Source: UBA6623 sp965226435 | GTDB lineage: Bacteria; Acidobacteriota; Terriglobia; Bryobacterales; UBA6623 | Assembly (NCBI GenBank): GCA_965226435.1 | Contig: CBDDCY010000013.1 | Span: 186,001-250,000, forward strand | Length of the DNA stretch: 64,000 nt | Direction of reading: 5' to 3' | Shown here: positions 1 to 8,153 of the stretch, piece after piece | Position numbering within the stretch: position 1 is the first letter of the stretch | Layout of the letters: every line of letters starts with the position of its first letter | The notes under the pieces: model-generated | The model's input: the letters and a program-made list of their open reading frames with translations, nothing else | Told to the model about the DNA's origin: nothing | The model's database searches: none | Program-made: the position numbers and the translations under genes

Positions 1-2211
1 AGGCACACCAGCCTACATGTCCCCCGAACAGGCCCGGAAGAGTGCCGCGGATCGACTTACCGACATTTGGTCGTTGGGGGGTGGTGATTTACGAGATGGT
101 CACCGGCAAGCCGCCGTTTGAGCGGGAGCGCCTCGAGGCCGTTCTCTACGCGATCGGCCATGAAGAGCCGGAGCCGATCACGGCTTTGCGGGCAGGCGTT
201 CCGAGAGCTGGAGTGGATTGTCGCCAAGGCGTTGGCCAAGGATGTGGACGAGCGTTACCAGCACGTCGAGGAGATGATCGTCGATTTACGAGGTCTGCGA
301 AAGAAGCTGAAGGCGGGGACGTCGACGATCCTGAAAACAGCACCGGAGTCCGCGGTCGCCGAGGCGCCAAGTTCCGTCGCCGCGGCCGGCCATCCTAAAT
401 CGGCGGGTCCGATGAACCGAGGGTGAGGCCGGCCGCTCTTGTGGGCGGCGTTCGTCCTGATCGGCTGCGCGCTTGGCGTCGGGGTGGCTCCGTGGTTCCA
501 GTCTCCCGAGCAAGGTACGGAGTTGCCGTCGCGGCGGTTTACGGTGTCCGACCCCGATTTCGGGTCTTTGCTGAGTGTGGGCGCCGAGGCGAGGATTTCA
601 CCAGGGGGAGATGCTATTGCGTACATCGTCCAAACGGGCGGGGCGGAAGCGGTTCTTCGGGTGCACGATTTGACCCGCGACGAGAAGCGGGAACTGGGGA
701 GCGTGTTCGAACATTGGACAGGGCCGGTTTGGTCGCCGGACGGCAGATTCTTATCTTTCAGCAACAGGAGTGAGCTGAAGAAGGTTCCGGTTCAAGGCGG
801 CCCGATTGTCACGGTTTGCCGTCTACCGGAGACAAGATTCCCCATTGCCGCGGGCCACACCTGGAGTCCTGACGGCCGATCGATCGTATTTGCCGCGGGT
901 GGACCTCTTCGGCTCTATGAGGTTGCCGGCGGCGGCGGTGAGCCGAGGCTTCTGTTCGAACCGCCGGCATCCGAAGCGGACCAGCGTTTTGTGTACCCAC
1001 ATTTCTTACCCACCAAAGACGGCAGCCGTGTCTTGGCCTACGCCATGGGCTCGGAAGAAAAGAGTCTTATCGTCGTCGAGGAGCTTGATGGGGACCAGCG
1101 AATCGTGATGTCGGAGGGTACGGAACCCGTATATTCTCCCACTGGCCATCTGGTTTACCGGCGCAGTTCCCTCCTGGCGGGTCTCATGGCCCAACCCTTT
1201 TCGGTGCGCACACTCCAAATGACGGGCGAACCTTTCTCACTGGCGGCGAAGGGGTTTTCTCCCAGCCTCGCCGCCGACGGAACGCTCGTTTATCTGGAGC
1301 AACTCGCCGGCTCGAAACAGTTGGCCTGGCGAGACCGGGCGGGCCGAAAGTTGGGCTCTATCGGGCAGCCGCAGGCCGATCTGCATTTGCCATCCACTTT
1401 CTCCCGACGGGCGGTATGTTGGGGTCGAGGGGGTCGAAGAAACCACGGGCTCCGATGTCTGGCTTCATGAGGTTGAACGTCCCGTCAAACGTCGTCTCAC
1501 CCAACATCCAGCGCGGGATTCGCGAGCCATTTGGACCCCCGACGGCAAAACGGTGGCCTTCTGGTCCGACCGTAACGGAGACGAAGATATCTTCGTCATC
1601 CCCGCGGACGGCGGCAAGGCTGAACTGATTCATTCCTCACTAGGATACGAAGAACCCAATGACTGGTCGCCCAACGGCAAGTTGCTGCTTTGTACCGGCG
1701 GCGATTTTTTGAGAGGCCTCGGCTATTTACAGCGAGAGGCCGATGCCGCGGAATACAACCCACTCGGTTTTCGCGATTCGAGCAGGCGGGCAGGATTGAG
1801 TGGTGGGGTACGTTCTCACCCGACGGGCGATTCGTGGCGTATTGCTCGAATGAGTCGGGTCGTTTTGAAGTGTTTGTCCGCCCGTTTCCCGGCGGATCCG
1901 GAAAGACCCAGGTCACCTCGAGCGGAGGTACACAACCGCGCTGGAGCCGCGATGGTAAGGAACTCTTCTACGTCGAAAACGATACGCTCGTTGCCGTCGA
2001 GGTAACGACTGCGCCCGAGTTTTCCATGGGTGCCGAGACACGACTGTTTTCCAGCCCGAACCTGGTTCTGCCCTGGCCTGTACCATACTATGACGTCAGC
2101 GCCGATGGGCAGCGCTTCGTGCTGATCGAACCCGTTGGCGGGCCGAAACCCCCGGTGATCCGGGTGGTCCAAAACTGGTTCGAAGAATTCCGCGAGCGCG
2201 GGGGGAACTGA
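1..2211 (+). pseudogene. Ser/Thr kinase with PD40 propeller, frameshifted and 5'-truncated by the window edge
   Basis: The window opens inside a Pkn-type kinase, at the activation segment (GTPAYMSPEQA, then DIWSLG). The reading frame changes near 80, in a run of six G, so that the VVIYEMVTG stretch lies in another frame. It changes again near 200, where the end of the kinase domain resumes. A TGA lies in frame at 424-426, just before a transmembrane helix at about 460-500. The propeller with repeated SPDGR motifs then runs to about 1390, shifts frame, and shifts once more near 1700-1780, ending in VVQNWFEEF. Intact relatives are membrane kinases with an extracytoplasmic TolB/PD40 domain. With four frame breaks and one stop it cannot give the full protein as written. 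Sequencing error is an alternative, but most neighbouring genes are clean. Confidence 0.8.
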
Positions 2212-2269
2212 CTCGCGACTACATTCCGGGCCCCAGGGGGCGGCGTTGGAGGGTCCCAGAGGGGTCCAA

Positions 2270-3934
2270 TCAACGAGCGGCGGCCGTGTCTCGCACCCTG
2301 GTATCACCTGAATCGGCGTTACCAACCCGGGTGTTGCCGGACTCCTCGCGTCGAGTTAGGTGAATGACGAAGGGCGTCACTTCAAAGGGCAGCTTGTCTT
2401 GGGCGGTGCGCAGGGCCACCGGCTTGGCCTTGATCAAAGTCAGTTGACTGCTCCAGGGGTCGAGTTGAACGCGCGAACCGAGCGGTAGGGCGGCGATTTG
2501 GTCGAGCTTGGCGTCATCGAGTTCGGGGGCTTGTTCGGCGAGGTCGGCCAGCCGAGCCAATCGGCCGTCGGTGATCAGGGCGTTGCCTAGGTTCGGCTGC
2601 GTGAGTTGGGGTAGGTTGGCGGCGCGCGCGGCCAGTGCCTTGAGGAAGAGGCCGGCTTGGCCCAGTTTTTCCGCGTAGGGAGACTTCCGCAGCATCTCGA
2701 GCGCTTTCTCGTTGGCGGCCTCGACCTGCTCGGGGCCGCGCCTGAAATCGAGTTCCTTGAGCACTTCAGTGTCTTCAAACATCGTGCGGTTGCTGAACGC
2801 CCACATCGTTTCGGTTCCATGTCCGAGAACAATGTGCGCCAGCTCGGTCGCCAGCACGGCCGCCAGGCTGGCCTCATCGGGCAGGACGTCGATCAGCCCG
2901 CGGCTGACCAAGATCGCCTCGCCAACCAAAAAGGTCTCAAGCGGGGTGGTCAGCAACACGCGGCTGTAGACGTCGAGGTGAATATTGTTGGTCACCAGCA
3001 GATTGTTGAGCACCGTGTTGAGAACTTCCTCTATTTCGCCGACCGGCGCCAGCAAGCCGCTCTTCTCGAGCCGATAGGTGACGTTGTCGGCGGCTTGCCG
3101 GGCCCAGATGCGGCGTCCTTCGACCGGCGAGACGTGTTTGGACCCCTCGTCGTCCTCGATCTCGCTTTCGGCCTCGATCAGAATGGCGGTCAGCTCCTCA
3201 AGCTTGTTTTCGTGAACGGGCTTATAGCCCCAGACCCGTGTTTGGGCGCGAAAACGCATCTTGGCGCCCTTTTTGGAGAACGCCTTACCGCCGTCCTCGA
3301 TATAGACATAGGCGGGGATCCAGACGCCGGGCGCGACATTGACGCGCCAACTGTCGAAGTGGAAAAACAGCGACGAGGCCTTGCTCATCGTGTAGGTGCC
3401 GTTGAAACGAACAATGTTGTAATCGCGGTCCTCGACCCAGATGCGGCCGATGAACTTGCCTTCGGCGGAGCGGTCGCGCGGCGTCACGTCGAAGATGAGA
3501 GTGCGCACGTCGCCGGTGAATTCGCGGCGCACGTATTCAAAATCATAGGCGCGGCGGCCGAATTCATAGGCATCGGGGATGACCATCTGCGCGAACCCGG
3601 CGGCATAGAAAACCGTGGTGTCGCTCTTGCGAAATCCGGCGCTTGCGAAGAAGCCCTCGTGCTCGACTTCGCCGCCGATATCGAGCTTCCCGATCATGTA
3701 GTGGTCGCGGACAAATGGCTCGCTCGATTGGCGCTCTTCGACGACTTCCTGGATGTAGGTTTCGAGCACCGGCGAGTACTGTTGCATGCGGGTGAGGAAT
3801 GCTTGTTCGTTTTCGACAATGCGGTCGAGGAGCCGCTCGACACGGTTGTCGGCCGCGGCGGCGGCCGCGGTCGAAAGCGCGACCGCGCTCAGGCACAAGC
3901 TGGCGGAAAGAATGTGAAAACGTGGATGCGTCAT
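2270..3934 (-). CDS. Secreted M48-like protein with an altered metalloprotease motif
   Basis: A 554-residue protein with an N-terminal signal peptide (hydrophobic residues about 7-28, Ala-rich cleavage region). Residues about 80-260 look like a beta-rich lipoprotein-sorting-type domain. Residues about 300-375 resemble the core of M48 peptidases, ending in TELAHIVLGH at 363-372. The canonical zinc motif is HExxH; here the first His is Thr (codon at 2846-2848), while the Glu, second His and following GH are kept. It may therefore be a non-catalytic relative or use an altered metal site. The start codon is only 11 bases after the stop of the TonB gene, so the two are probably co-transcribed and both act in the envelope. 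Substrate unknown. Confidence 0.65.
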   Translation of the reverse strand: MTHPRFHILSASLCLSAVALSTAAAAAADNRVERLLDRIVENEQAFLTRMQQYSPVLETYIQEVVEERQSSEPFVRDHYMIGKLDIGGEVEHEGFFASAGFRKSDTTVFYAAGFAQMVIPDAYEFGRRAYDFEYVRREFTGDVRTLIFDVTPRDRSAEGKFIGRIWVEDRDYNIVRFNGTYTMSKASSLFFHFDSWRVNVAPGVWIPAYVYIEDGGKAFSKKGAKMRFRAQTRVWGYKPVHENKLEELTAILIEAESEIEDDEGSKHVSPVEGRRIWARQAADNVTYRLEKSGLLAPVGEIEEVLNTVLNNLLVTNNIHLDVYSRVLLTTPLETFLVGEAILVSRGLIDVLPDEASLAAVLATELAHIVLGHGTETMWAFSNRTMFEDTEVLKELDFRRGPEQVEAANEKALEMLRKSPYAEKLGQAGLFLKALAARAANLPQLTQPNLGNALITDGRLARLADLAEQAPELDDAKLDQIAALPLGSRVQLDPWSSQLTLIKAKPVALRTAQDKLPFEVTPFVIHLTRREESGNTRVGNADSGDTRVRDTAAAR

Positions 3935-3945
3935 AGTAAATTCGT

Positions 3946-5043
3946 TCAGTAGGCCAGTTGAAATCGAATCGTGACCAGCGCTCGGGCCTCGGTGGCGCGG
4001 CCGTCCAGTTGAGCCGGTTCGAAGCGAATCCGCCGTGCCGCTTGGACGGCATTGCGGTCGAGGCCCTCGTCGAGTCCGCGAACCATCCGCAGCACCTTGA
4101 CTTCGCCGGCGGCGGTGAAGAGAACCTCCAACAACACGCTGCCCTCGATGCGGAGCAGGCGTGCCTGTTCGGTGTAGGCGGGCCGCGGCTTTTCGAGAAT
4201 GCGCACGGCCTTGATGGGCGGACTGGGGGGCTTCGGTTCGGCGCGTCGGGTGTCGACTTTTTGCGCGCGCACTTGGGAAAAGCCGCCGCCGCGGACCTCG
4301 GCCGGTTTGCCGAGTACGATTTCGGCCTTGGCGGTCCCGAAATTGCCGCCCACGCTGACTGGTCCCGACGCGGCGCGATTCCCGGATCGAGCCGGCTCGG
4401 CCCGGCCGAAGGTTCCCACCCTGGCGGTCGGTGGGCGGGGCCGATTGTCGGGTCCCGAGGCCGCGTTGAGCCGACCGAAGCCGGCAAGCCGTTGCACCCG
4501 TGACGCCGGGGCCTTGTCATCGTTATCATCGGCCGCGGGTATTTCGGAGAAGCTTCCGGCCCGCACGGCCAAGCGCGGCGGGTCCTGACGGGGCGGGCTG
4601 TCGGCCAACTCGGCGAGCAAGCCGGTTCGCACCGCGGGCGCGGGGAGCGGGATATCGGGCCGGCCCGGCCGAGGGGTCCGCGCGGGGGGGGCCGGCAGCA
4701 CCAGTTCCGGGGCCGGCACCGCGATGACTAGCGGCCGCGGAGCGGGCGCGGCGGGGCGCTTGGGGATATCGAAACGGGCTCGTGTCGGGGCGTCGGGGGG
4801 CTTGGTGAGATTGGGCTTTGGCGCCCGGCGCGGCGGAGCGACCAGTTCCACGATGTCGGGCTGCATCAACGGCTCGATGAGTGGCGACCTGCGTGTCCCG
4901 ACCAATTCCAGCTTCGCCGCCGGCAGCGCCACCAGTAGCGCCAGACCCGCGACGTGAAGAACTAGGCTTGTGCTCAAGCCCGTGCCGCGATTCCGTTGCG
5001 TTTCGAGAGTGGAGCGGAAAAGATCTTGTGGGGTTAGCGGCAT
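3946..5043 (-). CDS. TonB-family energy transducer
   Basis: A 365-residue protein with a short cytoplasmic N-terminus, one transmembrane helix at about 23-45, a long Pro/Arg/Ala-rich spacer (about 60-270) and a C-terminal TonB domain at about 275-365. The C-terminal domain has the usual RPAYTEQAR and GSVLLEV patterns and the FEPAQLDG region near the end. TonB proteins span the periplasm and pass proton-motive energy to outer-membrane receptors. No exbB/exbD or receptor gene is adjacent, so the partner is unknown; the M48-like gene immediately downstream is the likely operon partner. ATG start at 5043. Confidence 0.85.
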   Translation of the reverse strand: MPLTPQDLFRSTLETQRNRGTGLSTSLVLHVAGLALLVALPAAKLELVGTRRSPLIEPLMQPDIVELVAPPRRAPKPNLTKPPDAPTRARFDIPKRPAAPAPRPLVIAVPAPELVLPAPPARTPRPGRPDIPLPAPAVRTGLLAELADSPPRQDPPRLAVRAGSFSEIPAADDNDDKAPASRVQRLAGFGRLNAASGPDNRPRPPTARVGTFGRAEPARSGNRAASGPVSVGGNFGTAKAEIVLGKPAEVRGGGFSQVRAQKVDTRRAEPKPPSPPIKAVRILEKPRPAYTEQARLLRIEGSVLLEVLFTAAGEVKVLRMVRGLDEGLDRNAVQAARRIRFEPAQLDGRATEARALVTIRFQLAY

Positions 5044-5325
5044 CGTTGGCTATTTATGTGAGAAAAGTCACCGCGACCGTGCATCCCGATGGGGGGGCAC
5101 GGTTGATCCGTCGCCCGAAAGCGCACGGTCGGTGGGCGCACAGCCGGCCGGCACGGCTCCCTACAAGGAAATCGTCTTCGGCGGCGGCAATCTTTAAGCG
5201 GCTTTTTCGATCGGTCGGCCGAAAGCTTGGATGGGTGGGCGAGACAAGCTGAGAGCTAGTGCCGCAACCGCGTGAAAAAGTTTGTTTGGCTGCAAGGCAC
5301 TATTGTTGACTGACCGCATCGCGTG
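5044..5325. other. Non-coding gap upstream of the TonB operon
   Basis: No convincing gene on either strand. This stretch should hold the promoter of the minus-strand TonB operon, but I see no clear -35/-10 pair. At 5241-5258 there is a GAGACAAGCTGAGAGC motif that recurs near 23750 with its palindromic partner. Confidence 0.5.
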
Positions 5326-5434
5326 GGGGCTGTGAAAAATTGGGGGACAGTTCACTTCGCGCCAGACGAAATTATTGATTTGATGGAGCTTATCCGGTCG
5401 GCGCTCGGTACAGTCCCCAATTTTTCACAGCCCC
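5326..5434. repeat. MITE-like element, copy 1 (terminal inverted repeats)
   Basis: The ends are near-perfect inverted repeats: GGGGCTGTGAAAAATTGGGG on the left and its reverse complement on the right, enclosing about 60 bases that contain CACTTCGCGCC and GGCGCTCGG. Related copies lie at 17603-17707 and 52259-52371. The flanks CCGCATCGC and GCGATGCGG extend the palindrome. No protein is encoded, so it would depend on a transposase elsewhere. Confidence 0.8.
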
Positions 5435-5534
5435 GTGGCGATGCGGCTCTGGTTGGCAGTGGTTTCCTCCGCAATGGCGGATCGAAGCCTTTTCAACAAG
5501 GTCGGGGAAAGGTGCCTTTTCATGCGGTCTGAGT

Positions 5535-5695
5535 ACTAGTGGCGCCAGCGGCCACGCCGGATCGTTCAGGGGAAAAACTTGGTCGAAGGGTTCGCCGGGA
5601 CCGCACCGCGCGGCGGCGCGGCTCGGGTGGGTGAAAGTCCGATCTATTCGTAGCGGTTGTGAATCTCCGGGTAGCGCGAAATTTGAAGTTTCAAG
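5535..5695 (+). repeat. Dispersed 150-bp repeat (family B), copy 1
   Basis: This stretch matches 17757-17878 and 39463-39622 closely over most of its length. Shared landmarks in order are CTAG, CAGGGGA.AAACTTGGTCG, a GC hairpin (arms CCGCGCCG/CGGCGCGG), GGTGAAAGTCCGATCTATT, and, in copies 1 and 3, a tail reading GTGAATCTCCGGGTAGCGCG. No reading frame is conserved, so a structured non-coding element is more likely than a gene. Confidence 0.75.
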
Positions 5696-5820
5696 GCTTG
5701 TCTCCGCTTGGGCCGAGTGCCGGTCGCTACCGCAGACTTGGACGAACACGAGTGTTCGAAAACGCCCGCTTCGGCGTGATAGGCTGAGGAGCGCCCAATC
5801 GGGGCGGCGGAGGTTTCACC

Positions 5821-6690
5821 ATGGCGGGCTCTCGACGCAAGATGACGATCGCACTGACGCCGGGCAGCATCGGCGTCAGCGCCGACCAAAGCCGCTCGAT
5901 CGAGCTGGCGCATTATTTCGGGTTCGAATCGGTGCAACCCTTCCCGAAAGAGTTGGCCGGGCTTTCCGCGGCTCAAAACGAGGAGTTGCGGGGCGAGCTG
6001 AAAGCCAAGGGATTGGTTTGGGCTGCCTCGGGGTTGCCGGTGCAGTTTCGAGAGGACGAAGCCAAGTTCCGCGAAGACATGAAAGCTTGGCCGCGGTTGG
6101 TGAAAGCGCTCGAGCGCGCCGGCGTCGACCGCATCGGCACTTGGTTGATGCCGACTCATGATTCGCTGACTTATCTGGAGAACTTCAAGCAGACCGCCGA
6201 CAGGCTGCGCGAAGCCGCCGCGGTCGCCGGGGATCACGGGTTGCGGCTGGGCCTCGAATACGTCGGCACGAAGACCTTGTGGAGTCAAAAGAAATACGCC
6301 TTTGTCCACACCATGGCCGAGACAAAGGAACTGCTCGGGGAAATCGGCAAACCGAATGTCGGTTTCGTGCTCGACACCTGGCATTGGTGGACTTCGAACG
6401 AAACCAAGCAAGACATTCTGACGCTGGAGAACAAAGACGTCGTCTCGTGTGATTTGAACGACGCTCCGAAGGGCATTCCCAAGGAGCGGCAACACGACCT
6501 CAAGCGCGCCGTACCGCTTTCGACGGGCGTCATCGACGTGAAGCCGTTTCTGGAGGCCCTGATCGAAATCGGCTACGACGGTCCGATCCGCGCCGAACCC
6601 TTCAGCGCCGAGCTCAACGACATGGACGACGCGCCGGCTTGTTCGAGAACGATCGAGGCCATGCGGCGGGCCATGGCGCTGGTGGAGTAG
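5821..6690 (+). CDS. Sugar phosphate isomerase/epimerase (xylose isomerase-like TIM barrel)
   Basis: A 289-residue protein of the AP_endonuc_2/xylose-isomerase-like barrel family. Expected metal-ligand regions are visible: a Glu in GLEYVG (about residue 143-148), an Asp/His pair in LDTWHWW (about 182-188), an Asp in SCDLND (about 212) and a C-terminal Glu in RAEPFSAE (about 260). Such enzymes isomerise or epimerise sugars or polyols using divalent metal; the substrate cannot be told from sequence. No signal peptide, so cytoplasmic. It stands alone between the repeats upstream and the PepSY pair 33 bases downstream. Confidence 0.8.
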   Translation: MAGSRRKMTIALTPGSIGVSADQSRSIELAHYFGFESVQPFPKELAGLSAAQNEELRGELKAKGLVWAASGLPVQFREDEAKFREDMKAWPRLVKALERAGVDRIGTWLMPTHDSLTYLENFKQTADRLREAAAVAGDHGLRLGLEYVGTKTLWSQKKYAFVHTMAETKELLGEIGKPNVGFVLDTWHWWTSNETKQDILTLENKDVVSCDLNDAPKGIPKERQHDLKRAVPLSTGVIDVKPFLEALIEIGYDGPIRAEPFSAELNDMDDAPACSRTIEAMRRAMALVE

Positions 6691-6723
6691 GCCGCGGCCG
6701 AGCCGCCAGGCTCACTACAGACC

Positions 6724-7314
6724 ATGTACGAATGGGTAAAAAAGATCCACATGTACGCGGGTCTTCTGACTTTTACGGCGTTCGTCGTGTGGGGCGTGAC
6801 CGGTATTCACGCTGTCTTTTTGCCGCCGCCGGGCGGATATGTCCCGTCGGAGATCTCCTCCGAGCGCGAGATGCCCTTTCGGTCCCCGGCGAACCTCGAT
6901 GACAAGGAGTTGGCGGAACGCATCTTCGAAACCGCGGACATTCGGCTTGCCGGCGGACACTACAACGTTCACCGTGACGACGACCTGAATCTTGCATTCT
7001 TTGCCTACACGCCCAACGGCCGGCGCGACTTCACGTACCTGGAGGAACAAGGAATTGTCCGCATCGGGTACCGCCGGAATGACCTGGCGGGGTTCTTGTC
7101 GTCGATGCATGCGAGTCACTCGCGTCGAGGGCCGCCGGCGCTTTCGGCTCGTTTGTGGGGTTTCTATAACGAGCTTTCTACCTGGGCGTTCTTGTTCATG
7201 ACGCTTTCGGGCATCTACATGTGGTTGGTCACTCGCCCGGGATTGCGCTGGGCACAGGCGTGCGCGGCGGCAATTGTGAGCCTTTCGGTTTTCCTTTGGA
7301 TTCTGAATCGGTGA
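6724..7314 (+). CDS. PepSY-associated transmembrane protein, first of a pair
   Basis: A 196-residue membrane protein with an N-terminal helix (about 9-32, starting WVKKIHMYAG), a periplasmic segment of about 110 residues, and two C-terminal helices (about 152-170 and 176-193). The layout, with a His near the start of helix 1 and HASHSRR before helix 2, is typical of PepSY-TM proteins found with iron or redox transport systems. The next gene starts 4 bases after its stop and has the same architecture, so the two probably form a heteromer and are translated together. Specific function not known. Confidence 0.65.
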   Translation: MYEWVKKIHMYAGLLTFTAFVVWGVTGIHAVFLPPPGGYVPSEISSEREMPFRSPANLDDKELAERIFETADIRLAGGHYNVHRDDDLNLAFFAYTPNGRRDFTYLEEQGIVRIGYRRNDLAGFLSSMHASHSRRGPPALSARLWGFYNELSTWAFLFMTLSGIYMWLVTRPGLRWAQACAAAIVSLSVFLWILNR

Positions 7315-7318
7315 GCGT

Positions 7319-7894
7319 ATGTTTCAGTTCATAAGAAACGTTCATCTGGCGCTGGGGCTCTTGTTCATGGTGATGGCGCTGATCTTCGCGCTGAGTTCGC
7401 TGGTGATTATCTATCGTCCGTGGTTTCCCGAATGGGTCGAGCAGAGCACGCGTACGATCCGAGTTCCGGCTCGAGCGGCGTCAACTCCGCGAGCGCTGGC
7501 TCTAACCCTGATGCGGACCGAGGGGCTGAAAGGCACGGTGACCGGGATCGAGGAAGCCCCCGAGGCAATTCGCCTTCGCATTTTCCGGCCCGGGACGGAA
7601 TTCCGGGTCGAATATGAGCGTTCGACGAGCGAGGCTACGATCGAAATCCGGCGCTGGGGGGTGCTCGAAACGCTCGTGCAGCTTCACGTCAATCACGGGT
7701 TTTGGCACGATTTCGCTCCGGTGAACGCCTGGGCGGCGTTTTCTCTGCTGGCGTCGATCGGGCTTCTTCTGCTCGGCGGGACGGGCGTCTATCTATGGTT
7801 CGAGCATCACGAGGAGCGGGTCGTGGGAGGAGTGTTGCTCGCTTTGGGGCTGACCTATGGGCTGGTTACCTTAGCGCTGACACGGATGGGGTAG
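7319..7894 (+). CDS. PepSY-associated transmembrane protein, second of a pair
   Basis: A 191-residue protein built like its upstream neighbour: an N-terminal helix (FIRNVHLALGLL onward), an extracytoplasmic domain of about 100 residues with alternating strands, then HVNHGFWHD, followed by two helices at about 136-160 and 165-188. The conserved His residues (one near helix 1 and those in HVNHGFWH) could bind haem or metal, as suggested for PepSY-TM reductases; this is inference. No SD is obvious, and the close spacing suggests coupling to the upstream gene. Confidence 0.65.
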   Translation: MFQFIRNVHLALGLLFMVMALIFALSSLVIIYRPWFPEWVEQSTRTIRVPARAASTPRALALTLMRTEGLKGTVTGIEEAPEAIRLRIFRPGTEFRVEYERSTSEATIEIRRWGVLETLVQLHVNHGFWHDFAPVNAWAAFSLLASIGLLLLGGTGVYLWFEHHEERVVGGVLLALGLTYGLVTLALTRMG

Positions 7895-8153
7895 GAACCA
7901 ACGAGGAGCGCTGGGCGGCGGAGAGAGGCGCTGGGAGCCCCGGGGCAACGGGCTTCTCCCGGAGGCGCTCGCGGCTCCCGATGAAAAACGCTGCCTTGTC
8001 TTGGTATCAACTGTCACCTATGTCTCTGTGTCCCCACCGAACTCGACGATCTGCTGTGATACAATCAACCCTACGGCTGATGATAACCTCCTTTTTATCA
8101 ATATGATGGACGGATTCCATGGCTGCTTGTTTTTCGATGTGATGCAGTGTCGC

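Noticed and set aside
424..426. TGA in the kinase linker as a selenocysteine codon
   Set aside because: It lies before a transmembrane helix, not in a redox motif, and the gene has several frameshifts as well.
2657..3952. A 431-codon plus-strand frame
   Set aside because: It runs antisense to the M48-like gene and has no family features; GC-rich genes often leave open frames on the other strand.
5326..5695. CRISPR array from the clustered repeats
   Set aside because: Repeats are dispersed tens of kilobases apart, not regularly spaced, and there are no cas genes.
8005..8030. CTGTCACCTATGTCTCTG motif before the large TPR gene as an IS end
   Set aside because: It resembles common IS termini and the motif near 39400, but no partner end or transposase remnant is present, so I do not call an element.
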